A stretch of 64,000 nucleotides of DNA from Annona cherimola. Taxonomy: Eukaryota; Streptophyta; Magnoliopsida; Magnoliales; Annonaceae. Position numbers and translations under genes: made by a program. The notes below the pieces were generated by a model, which saw only the letters and a list, made by a program, of their open reading frames with translations, made no database searches and was not told where the DNA came from. This document shows, piece after piece, positions 23,839 through 36,296 of this stretch (positions within the stretch are counted from its first letter, which is position 1; every line of letters begins with the position of its first letter). The stretch spans positions 54,355,563-54,419,562 of the forward strand of contig CM059972.1 in assembly GCA_030490835.1 (NCBI GenBank), written 5' to 3'.

Positions 23839-25350
23839 TCATTGCAATTGATCGAATAAATCATCGATCCTGGGCAATGGATATTTCTTCTTTATTGTAA
23901 CTTTATTTAGCTCCAGGTAATCAATGCATAACCTCAGATTTCCATCCTTCTTCCTCACAAACAATACCGGAGCTCCCCAAGGGGACACACTTGGTCTGAT
24001 GAAACCCTTATCCAACAGCTCCTGTATTTGAGTCCTTAGTTCATTCATTTTAGCTGGTGCCATTTTGTATGGAGTTTTAGAAATTGGAGTTGTACCTGGC
24101 ATCACATCTATAGTCATATTCATTTCCCGTTGTAGAGGCAATGTGGTTAACTCCTTTGGAAATACATTAGGAAATTCCCTAACCACAGGAATTTGATTAA
24201 TCTCTACCTCCGTGCCTTTCTCTACATTCACTGACACCAGATAGGCTTGACATTTTTGTCGGATCATCCTGACGGCTTTCATAGATGATATCAATATATT
24301 TGAGCTGTCAGGTTGCCTAAGCTTTCTAATGGCAATCTCCTTTCCTGGAGTTGCTTCAAATTGCACTTTCTTATTCTTACAATCTATGGTCACTCCCCAT
24401 TGGCTTAGCCAATCCATACCCAATATCACATCAAATTCAATCATTGGCAATAGGATCAAATCGGCTTCTAGAATCAATGATCCTATCCTAATTGGGCAAG
24501 CTTTGCATACTTGGCTAGTACTTGCTAACCTATAGATAGGGGATTCTACATGAATGATCTGGTTAGTCTCTTCTACCGGTAGTGCATGGGTGGTCACATA
24601 TTGGCATGCTATGAATGAATGACTAGCACTAGAATCAAACAAAGCTACTGCCAAATTTCCTAGAATATAAACCGTACTTGTGACCACATTTTCCTCTTGT
24701 TCTTGAGATTCCGTCCGGGTCAAGGCATGCACGTGCACCAGGTTCGTAGAAGTTTCCTGCTTACTTGTTGCTCCAGGTATTCTAAGTTGAGCAGGTCTTC
24801 CACGTCCTTGAGATGTCTGCGCCTTGTTTGGGCAATTCGGGCCTATGTGACCCACTTGATCACAAATATAACACTTGACAACCTTTACTTCCCCCGTCCT
24901 ACACTCCTTGGCGATATGACCCGTTTGGCCACATTTGTAGCACCGGTTCGAGCCCTTTAAACACTCGCCTGTATGTCGCTTTTGACATTTCCTACATAGC
25001 GGTGAGCTTTTCTTCTTTGGGATTCCTTTTTCCTTTTCCACATTTCCTTTTCTAGCTTTTTCCTTCCCGATTTCCATTTCTTTGGGACCCGTGCTGAACA
25101 TTCTTGAGCCCAATCTCAGTTCTTGGGTTCTTAAAGCCTCAATTTCCAAAGCCCTTGCTCTCTCGAGGCTTGAAACATAATCCTTAATCAGCAGAGGGGC
25201 AAGACTTTTATGAAGATATGGCCTCAATCCTTGTTGAAATCTCTGTACCTTATTTTCGGGCACATTTGCAATCCAAGGCACATATCTAACCAGAGTGTTA
25301 AATTTTGTAGCATACTCGGTGACCGTCATCCTCCCTTGATAAAGTTTTTT
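23839..25350 (-). pseudogene. gypsy gag C-terminus, protease and RT N-terminus
   Basis: A long open stretch continuing gag from where the nested element cut it (gag resumes at 25350). In order: capsid C-terminal part ([19 protein letters not shown]), three zinc-knuckle-like motifs ([12 protein letters not shown] atypical; [14 protein letters not shown] and [14 protein letters not shown] canonical), protease and the start of reverse transcriptase ([20 protein letters not shown]). The protease active site reads DSSASHSF where DSGASHSF is usual, so the conserved Gly after Asp-Ser is changed. The frame ends at a nonsense codon at the RT fingers/palm boundary. Gag upstream lies at 42152-42895, on the far side of the nested insertion. 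Confidence 0.93.
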
Positions 25351-25355
25351 AAACT

Positions 25356-28300
25356 TGTGGCGCCCCGAACCGAGACGTCACTTTCTTACCTCAAGATCTA
25401 TCGATTGGTAAATGTGATTCAGGATTTTTGCCTTGATCACGAGGCAGGTTCTTAATTGAATCTCGTCCAAATGTTTTTTTCGTTTTCACCTGTTATCATA
25501 CATAACTTTATATAGCAATCATCACACATTGTGACATTTCACTTGTAATAGAATTCATCATGTCATTCATAGCATCCTTTCATGCCTATCATTATTCACT
25601 CAATCATTGTACACATCATACTTGCATACATTTAGTCATTGACTCACATGAAACTTAGAATTCTAACTAAGTTCATATATACATAAACAAGGAACTTAGA
25701 ATTCTAAGTTCATATAACAATTAGCTTACCTTAGCATATTCATGCTTTTCCATTCCTCATAGCCTTCAAGACTATCATCACGTACCTTCCTCCACGTCTT
25801 AGGTTCGCAACCTTTTGAGTTTCCTCGATACCTGTCTAAGGGTTGGGAAAAGAAACGTGAGTGACAACTCAGTAAGTAAGCATTTTATCTTTAGGGCAAG
25901 GCTTCCTTGAAAACCTTTTTCATAAACATCGGGAATACCTTTTTCCTGAGGACATGTATATGTCCTAAAATATCATCGTGAAATCATTTGTTTATGAGGA
26001 CAATTCCATGTCCTTAAATGTTTTCATAAGATATTCATTCTTAAAATTATTTACAAGCTGCGCCTGGGCTTGTTAAGGCAAAACATATACGTTTTACCTT
26101 CTCTAATGAGTTCCATTTAATCTTATATGAACATTTTTAATGTTCATAGCCATTACATGAAATCATCGGTTGCCAGTGGACGTTTTACGTCCAAAATATT
26201 TTTCTTATAAATCCTTAAGCAAAGGAGGACATCCTCATGTCCTAAAACATCATTAACATAAGCCATCATAAAATCCTTTAGCTAAGAAACATTTTATGTC
26301 TCAAAACATATTTTATATAGCTTCCTTTGGCAATGGACATTCATATGTCCTAAAACACTTTTTATTTCCAACACATTAACATTGGACATTCTCATGTCCA
26401 TAAACCCTTATCATTTAGGCTCTTTAGAAAAGGACATTCTTATGTCCAATCCAAGTTTCACGTAAATCTTTTTCATAATCCCCGTCTTGGGGCTTGTTTA
26501 TAGCAAACAAGGTAAATAAAATACATAAACCATTTTCATAACTGCATGTGCATAAAAAATTTTCTTTTATTCCCGTTATTTACACTTTTTTGTAAAACAC
26601 CCTCTCTTTTAGGGTAACTTATGCATATTAGCTCATAAAAATTCTTTTAGGATAACTTTTGTATAGATGCTTTTATATCCCAATCTTTGGGCTTTTGAAA
26701 AGCAAAACGTATGCAAATGCATTTCTCCCCATCCAGTAGTGACACTTAGCAAGTGATCATGATACCTTTTGGAAGAGAATCCTTAACAACACGCTAACCC
26801 AGCGGCTGTTTATTTATCCTGCTCCCATCTCAGGGAGGGCACCGCTGGCACTCCTGTCATCCCTTAGCGACTTGGCCTTACATAGAGTGGGCCCCGGTCA
26901 TCCCAACCGTGCTCTACAACTTGCCTATTATTTGTACTGGTGCGCCGTACGTTATTATGACGGACCGCAGTTCGTTTGGTTTGAAGAACCACAAACCGCA
27001 ACCCATGTCCTTTTAAACCGGAATCACAGAATGCAATTCGTGTCAACTTGTAAGCGAGCGCACCCACTTTAACAAGTTGTTATTTGAAATCTAGTTTTAA
27101 GATGACCTTCCTTAAATTTCTTTAGAAGCATTTTGAGTAAAATATTTTGATAAATATTTGAGATGTTTGAGAAACAACACATCTTAAAACTCTTTTAATG
27201 AAAGAATTTCAAAACTTTTGGATTTCCATAAATAAATCATATTTTTCTCTAATATTTTCTTTGTTTTCATTTCAGGACCTTTTGTTTACAAAAGTTAGCA
27301 ATTATGCTATCCCCTTGTCCATAACCTAAAAATTTAATAATTGTCAACATATCTATTATTTTTACGTAAAAGGGGGAATTGCACAGTCTTTTGCTTGCCA
27401 TTAAGCAACCTGAAATCAAACCATTTTATGAAATCAACATAGAAGGTTGGTCATCCATAAATCCCCTTCAACACATCCGTAGAAACATTTTTCCAACATT
27501 TTCGACAAAGATTTACAAACAATATTTTGTGAACATAAAAGGTTGGTTATCCATAAATCTCCTTCAACATATCATTGTTTATTACAAGTTACTGTAGAAA
27601 TAACTCGAAACTTATTTACAAACAATATTTTGTGAAAAAGGGTAAAATTTCCTTTTTCTTATAAAATGCTGTTAAAACAATATCATATAGAACTTGCTTG
27701 CTTAAAAGCAAATTCTTAAAACCATCGGTATCTAACATGAAATCCTTAGAAAACATTAGCATGGAGAACTTGCTTACTCATAAGCAAAATTCTCAATTCC
27801 ATTAACTTGAAACATTCCCATCCTTGGCAACAATTTGGATAAATTATTTATGTTAAAAAGTGTCGCTTGCTTCCCATGAAGCAAACCTTAAGACTTTTCA
27901 TTAAAGTCATCATCTTTCCAAAACTTATGGCTTTGCATTAAAGCCGTCATATTCAAAACTTGTGCTTGACCATTCGTTAAAACATAAACACAAACGATTC
28001 ATTCATATCAATCACATAGAAAGAAAATGATATTTTAGAAAGTTTGCTTGCTTACCTGAGATCGCCATAATATCTTTTCCTTCCATTCTTTTCCTTACCT
28101 ATACGCATAAAAATGACATTGCATTTATACATATAATCTCATATGCTTGTACATAATTTAGTTTTTCAACTCATATATTTTCATTGACTATATGACCCAC
28201 TTGTTTTACAAGTCGGAGGTTTATACATAACAACGCAACTTGTGCATCATATTATTTATTCTTTTCATTCTTAGTATCCTTACTTAGGATAGTTTTCAAG

Positions 28301-31153
28301 CATATCATGATCTTTCATTTATCTCAATGAAGTTTCATTATCCTTCGTTTATCATTTACTTATCCATTTTTCACATTTCTTTCATTAGTGCTTGCTTTAA
28401 GCACATGTTTAAGAGTTTAAGCTTCATATATCAATTCCAAATTTTGAGATTAATAAATATTATTAAAACAGAACCTTTTTTACACGTTTCAATATATTTC
28501 CATCCATTTTTCATTTTAGCAAATCACATTAACTCATTACCCCTTTCCATCATTCATATCCTGCACTAAACTCTCTTAAAGACACATATAATATGTGTTA
28601 TGGAAAATTTTCCTAAACAGAAATATATTCACAAAATATATCATATTTTCATGTATTTTTGCACAAAACCAAATTTCACAAGTCATTCATCACCCTTGTA
28701 TATCTATTTCTTCTCATATGCCCATTTGGCAACATATACATAATGGATTTCATAAAATTTCTAAGTCAGCAATATAATCCATATTTCAGCATGATATCAT
28801 CCCTTAATTATCCCTTTATTTAGGGTATTTTCATGGGATTTATATTCATTAATCATAGGTTTCCAAAACAGCAGCTTTGGAACCTATTTTTCACCCATTT
28901 AACGTGTCTTTTGACACATAACCTTAGGCAGTAATATAATTCCGAATTTTCTGCAATTAATCCAACCTTTCCTAACCCAAATTTAGGGTATTAACATATA
29001 TATCAATTTGGATCATTTCTACTTAGGTTTCATATTTATTTTTGATTTTTTCTCAAACTATCCACATAAGCTGAAATCAGGCGTATTGAAATCTCAAAAT
29101 ATTGAATTAATATAAAATAAAGTATTTTTGATCTGAAATTTTTATTATAACTTAATAACTACATTAATTAACCAAAATAAATATTTTCAGTATAAAAAAT
29201 TAAGTATTTATATTTATTTTGGTATTTTTACCTTGCTGGACAGCAGCATCCATTTTCAGTCAGCCTTAATCACATAAATTATTGGGTATATTTATACCCC
29301 TAAAAACCTAATTTTTAATTTTTCCTTGGGATAATAAATACTTATTATATATCATTTAAAATTATCAGCCCAAAATTCCATGTAAAAAAATTAATAAAAA
29401 TCATTGTCTACAGGTGATCCTGTCACCAGTTTTACCCTGTTTAAGTTAATCTTCTAGGATTTTTAATTTGAAACCTGCTAAATAATTCAATCTGAAATTT
29501 TTATCGTTCCTTAATAATAATATAATTAACGTAAAAAAAAATTTAATCTTTAAATTCATTCGTTTACTACTTCATTCATATTTTGGTTTATAATATCATA
29601 TAATTTCCAGATTTGAAGTATAAACTCAAAATAATCATATACTTTCTTGATTAAATGGGTGATCCCTCCTTTTCCTCTTTCTTTTTCCTTGGTTTTCCCT
29701 TCCTTTTGGCTTGCTAGGTGCTGGACGTGAGACTACCTTGGGGAAGAAGATGGAGTTTAGCACTTGGAAGAATTTTCCAAGCCTCCAACCATGTGAACGT
29801 GCTTGACTTGGTGGGGCTGGAATTTCCAGCAGTGGGCCCCACTTGTTGCTGCATTTTCCACAGCCATTGAATTCTCACTTATCCTCTTTTGTGCCGGTGA
29901 ACTCACAGCCATATAAATTAGCATTTTACTATTTTTTTAAAATCCACAAATCTGCATTAATCCAAGCCGTCCAAATCTGTCCAGCCCTTGCACGTCACTT
30001 GTTGCCCATTTTCATTTCATTTTTTTTCCGTTTTTTATTAAAATCACAAAATGTGGTTAATTTATACACCTAATTATCCCTTAATTCATTCATTAATTTT
30101 TCATTAAAGAAATTTAGCAAAATGGCAGCAAATCAGCACATCATTTGGATGTCATTTGCATGCAACAAGCTGTCCACTTTTACACCTTCAATGGCAGGCT
30201 ACTGTTCACGAATTTTCTTGAATTTTTTTCACATAATTAAATATTTATTTATACATCCCAAAATGGCAGCTTTATGTATACATAATTCATAAAATAAAAA
30301 TTGCAAAAATAACCAGCTGCAACTGCCTATTGACGTCCATATGCATGTCACCTCTCCTATGCTCATTTTGAGCACTGTTGGCCCCTTTAATGTGGTCATC
30401 AATGCATGGATAATTCATGTGATTTTTGTATTTTATAATTATGCATAAAATACCCTGCATTGCATCTGCACACCTATTTGGTTGATTAAAAATTGCATTA
30501 ATTCCATGTACTCTAGCATTAAATACATGGTACTCTTGTGGTGCAAAAGTCAACCATATACACCTTTTTCAATTCAGGTATTTTCCAACATAATTTGCTA
30601 ATCCAAACCTTCCAAAATTTTAATCTCATAATTTCATTCAACCGTTTCAAATTTCATCTCAATCCGATTTTCCTAGCTCAAGTTATAGCCGTTAGAAGTT
30701 TACGGTTGAAATTGAGATGTGATCAATAAATCATTAATCTAATTTCATCAAGAATTTTCATAATCCAATAATCCCATAATACCAAGTCCAACATCATCAA
30801 CTTCCATTTTAAATTTCACTTGAATCCGCCTTACAGGCGTTGAGTTATGAATTTTCTAGTATTTTCCAACATAATTCCACAATTTCCATTTTAATCTCCA
30901 TTAATTAAATCATGAAAATTAAATTAAACATTTATGTCACATTAGCATATTTTAATCCTCATTATGCCCCTTTAGTCACCTTGACTCATATTGCGCTCCG
31001 GCGATTAAATTTTTAATCACCCTTCTTAATTAAACCCTAATTGCAACATATCCTAAAATCCTAAAATCATCCAAAAATTCCATTTAATCATATATAAGTC
31101 ACATGTACATGTTCAATGCATACATTGAATCTTAGTTAGGTTGGGGTTTCATA
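25356..31153 (-). mobile_element. 3' LTR of the nested element
   Basis: 5,798 bp, colinear with 36297-42146 apart from scattered substitutions and indels. Sense start reads TATGAAACCCC (TG changed to TA) and the end GGGGCGCCACA. Contains the TGAGT hairpin (25858-25871), hairpin array (25950-26492), GC block (about 26806-26950), candidate exon 28057-28098 and, near 29650, a first donor that is mutated. No TATA is visible at the place where the related LTRs have one. Non-coding. Confidence 0.92.
25950..26492. repeat. hairpin array, about 49-bp period
   Basis: Inverted repeats at 25950-25965, 25998-26013, 26128-26146, 26178-26194, 26227-26242, 26286-26302, 26335-26350, 26383-26400 and 26432-26447; a CCCC/GGGG stem follows at about 26480-26492. 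Most neighbours are 48-50 bp apart. Stems change as pairs: GGACAT/ATGTCC, GGACGT/ACGTCC, GAACAT/ATGTTC. The copy at 36900-37400 repeats the series. Confidence 0.85.
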
Positions 31154-31168
31154 ATCATCCCCCTTTAT
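31154..31168 (-). other. polypurine tract of the nested element
   Basis: Minus strand reads TATAAAGGGGGATGAT just before the LTR start. This is the position for plus-strand priming. Confidence 0.85.
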
Positions 31169-31612
31169 AACAGGTTTCGTCCCGAAACCTATTATATCTC
31201 AAATGTCGGGGATAAAGCTCATATAAAATTGCTAATTCATCATCTTCCTCCAATATTTCAATGGTTCACTACGCTTCCACTGCGCTGCTCTGTCTTAATG
31301 GAATTTTTTAGTCTTGGTCCCTTAGACCTATCACTTATCTCTACTATTCTTTGTTCACACATGGGTTTCTCATTGGCATTTGTCCTTCATTTGTGTCATT
31401 TGTCACTGTTTTCCCTTATACATGGAGAATTTGCATCATTTCCCATCTTATCATAGGGTAAGTTTTAAGTTACCCATTCATTCGTAAAAATCTATAGCAA
31501 TCATTTTCACATATGATCATACATAATACATTCATTCTATAATATAGAGCAAAAGTTGCTCTCATATATAGTTTCATACATGTCTTAGCAAAAGACATTT
31601 TTGGTAAGCTAT
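31169..31612 (-). mobile_element. nested element internal region, PPT side
   Basis: Non-coding internal sequence, homologous to 17287-17738. It is interrupted at 31612 by the solo LTR 31613-34161 and resumes at 34167. Confidence 0.7.
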
Positions 31613-32044
31613 TGATAAGTCTAAAAATTTTCATTGAACTTCATGTTAAATTCGCATAATTAAATATTAAAACATTAATTAAATGCATGTTTTAAGGGGA
31701 ATTTCATGAAAATCATATTTTTGATAGAATATTTAATTTTGCTATAAAATGGGTCGTTTTGCAACATTCTTGAAAATATAAAATTATGACTCAACTTCCT
31801 AGAAAATTTTAACGTCAAAATATATATTAGCTTATTAATATAATTTGGGCAAAATTATAAAATCATCTAATTTGGAAAATCATACATAAAATTATAAATA
31901 TAATTTAAACTATTATTATAAAGCAAACTGTCAAAACGTTTCAAGATAAATAATAATAATAATAATAATAAATAAATTCAAAAAGGGCTAAAAAGTAAAT
32001 TAAAAATCAGCAAGCTTATTAAACTTCTTTTGACGAAAATATTA

Positions 32045-33230
32045 AAATCTACGTGTTTGCCCCTGCATGAGTACACGCGATTGTGTGCCGCTGGAGCACC
32101 ATATTCCGGTGCTCCATCTTCCCCATTTGTTTTCTCCACCGCCCCTTTTCTCCTTCCCAGTCACCGGCCACCGAATCCAGACTCCCGCCGCCCATTTCGT
32201 CACCATCATCGCCGGTCCGACGCTTGACGGCGTCACTCTCGTCGGTGGCCGTACTCATCTGCTTGCAGGCTCGCCCTCGGTGCTTCTCCCTCTCCAGTCC
32301 CAGCAGCCAGCTGCCGACTTCGACTGGTCTCCTTTGCCCCAAATCGATTACTCTTGCCGTCTTATTGAACTCCGGTTAGCAACTCCATCAATCCAGCCCG
32401 TTTTCTCCATGCCAAGCAACAACCAGCCAAGGAAAATCCCACTTCCGCAGCAGCCCTGTCTCCCTTTTCATCCACACGAACCCAGAGCAAGCAACGCCCC
32501 TGATTTTTCACAAAGCCAAATAGCCCTGCATCGAGCACCGCCAACCACGACAAACCCATCTGTGCAAGTTTTTCAATCGCCCAAGCTCCGTGAAGACATC
32601 CTCCTGCAAAAATTCCAAAGCAGCTGCCTACCTTGAATCGGATTGATAGCCATTAAACCCATCAATCAGCCGCAGAAAAATTTCCCATTAGCTACTTTAA
32701 TTAACGGCAATTCTTCATATCTGTTTTTTTTTTCTCCAAACCGAACTCTATTAGAGCTCCAAAACAAGGGGTGGCAGCATCTCCATTATTCCCGAGTAGC
32801 TGCAGAAATCCACAGCCACCGAAAATGGAAAATTCCATGGCAGCAACTCACCCACAAGCCGCAACCCCTTTCAGCAGGCCCGAAATCTAGTCGTCCGACC
32901 AGAGTGAGACCGGCAGCCATGGTGGTCATCCATTCCAGCTTGGTTTGCACATCCATCAATGGTAGCCATTACGGGGACTCAGCTTCCTTCTTAGAAACGG
33001 CAACCTGCAGCTGGCAACTCCAAAGTCACACCGTCTTTATTCGCCCAAGCCATTGGAATCTTCGGGAATTCAGCAGCAATTCGAACAATGACGTGTTCGA
33101 TCAAAGCAAAGAGATCGATGAGATGAAGCAGCTGGAGCAGCACGTGAAGATCGTTTTTGGAAAAGTTTGAAAGCTCGAAGAAGCAAACGGGCAGAAGGCA
33201 GCGTGGAGAGCAACTCTAGCAAGGAGACGT
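32045..33230. other. GC-rich section of the solo LTR
   Basis: Clearly richer in G+C than its surroundings. Open frames on the + strand (32067-32636 and 32643-33170) translate to Pro/Ser/Arg-rich sequence with no domain I recognise. I read it as U3 sequence, not a gene. A captured host fragment is a less likely alternative. Confidence 0.45.
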
Positions 33231-33233
33231 GAA

Positions 33234-33285
33234 ATCCCACATCGACTTTTCCAAATGAAGAGAGGGTTGCCACTCAACTATAAAA
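33234..33285 (+). promoter_or_regulatory. USE plus TATA promoter (Pol II snRNA-gene spacing)
   Basis: ATCCCACATCG (33234-33244) is a full match to the plant snRNA upstream element RTCCCACATCG. TATAAAA follows at 33279-33285, with 34 nt between. That spacing is the Pol II snRNA arrangement; Pol III U6 genes have about 10 nt less. Similar TCCCACATCG boxes are known from plant LTRs. Transcription would start near 33310-33320. Confidence 0.65.
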
Positions 33286-33659
33286 TGAGGTCTCTCATCC
33301 CAAGGCAACACACCTCATACCCCACATACCCCTTGGGTGGGACCCCGTAGCAAGTGGGTAGGACCCATTTTGTGGGACCCGTAGCAAGGAGGTGGGGCCA
33401 AGCAATAAAAGTTTCCATTACGTGGAGATTCGCTGTTTACGGGTGATGTAAATTTTATTTTCTGCTTTATAGTTTGTAGTAATTTGTAGTTGTTAAATTT
33501 TAATTTGTAGTTTTAATTTTTAAAGTAGATTTACTGCTTTATTTTCTGCTTTGTAATTGTTAGATTAAATTTAATATAATTCTCTTTGCTGCTTTAATAG
33601 TTAAATTTCATAGTTTTTTATTGCTTTCTTAGAATAGTTTTAATTGCGTTGTTAATTAG

Positions 33660-34000
33660 TTAATTTCTTTTAGCTTCTTGCCTCTATTTCTTTTATGCTC
33701 AAATCTTTTCTCTTCTTTCTTTCTCTTTCTAATTTCTTTCTTTTTCTCTCTCTAATTTCTTCTATTTTCTTTTCTTCTCTCTCTCCTCTCTCCTATTCTT
33801 CTAATTTCTCTCCCTTTTCTCCCTCCTCTCTTTCTCTCTCTAATTTCTTATAATTTCCCTGTTCTTCTCTCTCTCTATCTCTAACATCTATCTCTCTTCT
33901 CTTATTCATCTAATTTCTTCTTCTCTCTTTCTCTCTCTTCTCTTTCTCTCTCTCCTCTTTCTCTCTTTCTCTCTCTTCTTTATACCTTCTTTTCTTTCTC
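33660..34000 (+). repeat. CT-rich low-complexity stretch
   Basis: Mostly TCTCTC/TTCTTT in the transcribed part of the solo LTR, downstream of the promoter at 33234-33285. Confidence 0.85.
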
Positions 34001-34166
34001 TTAAAAACAATTCAAAACTACATCGCCTCTCTGTGGATTCGACCCGACTCACCGTTATTCTACACTATCACTCGTATAGTGGTAGCTTTAATGTGTTTCG
34101 GTTAATTTTAATTAAACTGATGATCACAGTGCTCTTAACGACAAGCACTTGGTTTGCATCAGCTAT

Positions 34167-34839
34167 CCATTCCTTCTCCTCTCATAATGTCTACCGTTAG
34201 ATTTTTTTTACCGTCGTAGACTATCTATTAGGAATACCGGTATTAAACCAGTCTAAAATATTTTCTTCCTCAGTTCCCTTTCCAGTTTCCATAAACTAGT
34301 AAGGGTCCTTATCATTTTCAAATTTTCCTAACCTCATTTCATATGAATATCATAGAGAAATCATTTCTCTCGTATCTATCTTTCAATCATATCTAAATTG
34401 AAAAGAATTACGACAATCATTATTGCCTTTATTCTTCTCTTCATTTTTCTACCATCTCTTGCTATGATATACCAACTTTTGGGGTATCATATGTGTGATC
34501 TTCTTTTCCTTCTATGCATGTTAACTAGGAATAGTTTGTTACACCTTTCTGCAATAATTTGCAGGGATTTCCTATGAATTATAGCTATCGATTGAGTTGA
34601 TCTTTCTTATTCATTTCTTTTCCTACACCAGGTTCCTTAGTTTTTAGTGACAAGTTATCCTTGTCCTAATTGTACATGTTCATTACCAACATGTGGTATA
34701 TCCTGATGTTCTATTGGAAGACATTTCTTAACAAATTCTTCCAGATTACCTTCTTTGATTATGACATAATAGCCATTTTAGGGTTTCTTACTACTTACAA
34801 GCATTGCCAATCAATGCTTGGACATTTCATTTGACTACA
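34167..34839 (-). mobile_element. nested element internal region, no coding sense seen
   Basis: Continuation of the interior after the solo LTR. I could not read any gag or pol motif in it. Confidence 0.5.
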
Positions 34840-35340
34840 TGTTCAAACCTTGAACACGTTCTTAGGTTCACTCATCCATTGCTCAGTCTGAATAAAATCT
34901 AATTCACCTGAGAACTTCGGTGGATACCGAGCTAGAAAGGCATCAATAACCTTCCCATTTACTTCTATCTTACCATTATCAACCCTTAAAGGTCTAGGTA
35001 CTAAGTTAAAATTTATTACCCGTACCGATTCATCTTTTCCACCTGCTTCTAATTAGTCCTATTAGGTATTTTCCCAAAGGCCTTGTATTATTCTTCTGTC
35101 TAAGCTACACAATCTTGGGCGGCTTACTGCATAGCTCTTTCTAAAGCTGCAGTTATCCTTTACTCTTTCTACCTGTAAGATATTACTCTTAGCGGTAATA
35201 CCTCAAATCCTTTGACTTAGGGTTTATAGTTTCCCATCGTTAACGGGTTCATGGACTCACTTGTCCTGGTCGTTTAGATTTACTACTAGCTTCTCTTCTT
35301 CCTTGTTGACTCATATCTGCAACTGCCTTTCCCTTGTTCA
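34840..35340 (-). pseudogene. gag relic in the nested element
   Basis: Minus strand shows short pieces that match the gag relics at 42251-42868 and 46943-47518, in the same order. LNKGKAVADM lies near the start, an alpha-helical AMQ segment in the middle (about 35140), and FLARYPPKFSGE with TEQWMS near 34880-34970. Stops and frame changes occur throughout. No protease, RT or integrase follows. The presence of gag traces ties the nested element to a Tekay-like parent. Confidence 0.75.
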
Positions 35341-36276
35341 AAACTAAGGTAATAAGCATGTTGTAAAATGCATCATATAACATTATGTCAATAACATTTC
35401 TCATTATAATATTCATTCATATCATACATAGTCAACATGATCATTTTTTATCATAAAATCATCACGCATAGTTAATAACATAATCTAGAAAGATCAATGA
35501 TCTTTCCTTTTTCTATATAACTTAACACTTATATGAAATCATATGCATTTGTATTTTCATAACATTAAACATCATACATTAGGAGTCAAAAGAAACTCCC
35601 TTTTTCCTACCTTTCTCATTTCTACCTGCACATTTCATGGTGTAAGGTTGCTTTTCCCTATACATACAGATTATATTTGCATAATCTGTCATTTTATCAT
35701 GAACATGATTCTAGACTAAAAATCACTTAGAAAGTTGGCACCTTGGTACCTTCCATATGTCACCATGGCTCTATACCTTAAACATACGTATCATATAGCA
35801 CAATCATATGCTATCTTAGGTAAGGTGTGGTCAACCTTAGGTATGGGGGGTCTCTATGTAGAGTTCCATAACCCGTCATCTATTCTGTTTCTCTTCTATC
35901 CTTTGTCTTTCTTTAAATTTTCCTGCCTCCTTCATTTCATCTGACCTCATATCATTTTTCCTTCGTATACCATCTATTTCATGAAACATAGCGACCAGCT
36001 ACATTTCCTTAATTAACCATATCCTTGTGTCATAATGATACACAATATAAGATAATACATATCGTATGTGTCTTATAGTCTCAATCTATTCCTTGCATCA
36101 TTTTTCATTTTTCTTCTATATCAGTCCATCAATCTTTACTGAAATATCATCTTTGTGATATCAAGTCTTTACTTTCCATGCCTATTACCAATCCATATTA
36201 TGATACCAACTTCTATGGCATCAGACCTATCCTTTCATCATCCTTTATTTTCTCCTTCTTTCGCCTATTTACCAAT
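35341..36276 (-). mobile_element. leader of the nested element
   Basis: AT-rich leader between PBS and gag relic. No ORF of interest. Confidence 0.55.
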
Positions 36277-36292
36277 CCTTGCTTTGATACCA
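36277..36292 (-). other. primer-binding site (initiator Met tRNA type)
   Basis: Minus strand TGGTATCAAAGCAAGG, four bases inside the 5' LTR. It differs at one base from the usual TGGTATCAGAGC complementary to initiator tRNA-Met. Confidence 0.85.
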
Positions 36293-36296
36293 AGCT

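Larger units (their letters stand above)
31613..34161 (+). mobile_element. solo LTR of a third gypsy family (Athila/Tat-like ends)
   Basis: 2,549 bp, starting TGATAAGTCTAAAAATTTTC and ending GGTTTGCATCA, flanked by the perfect duplication gctat (31608-31612 and 34162-34166). TGATAAG starts and a CTGTGGATTCGACCCGACTC block near the end (34034-34053) are what I know from Athila/Tat-type LTRs, so the assignment is from recognition. It is unlike the other LTRs here. Parts: AT-rich start with a short ATA run (about 31950-31975); a GC-rich section (32045-33230); USE plus TATA promoter (33234-33285); and a long pyrimidine-rich stretch (about 33660-34000). Confidence 0.85.

Noticed and set aside
25950..26492. 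CRISPR-like regularly spaced repeats
   Set aside because: Units are diverged hairpins without constant repeats or unique spacers, and the DNA is a plant retrotransposon.
32067..33170. Long + strand frames in the GC-rich part of the solo LTR
   Set aside because: Pro/Ser/Arg-rich translation in more than one frame, no domain, and position inside an LTR; more likely U3 sequence.
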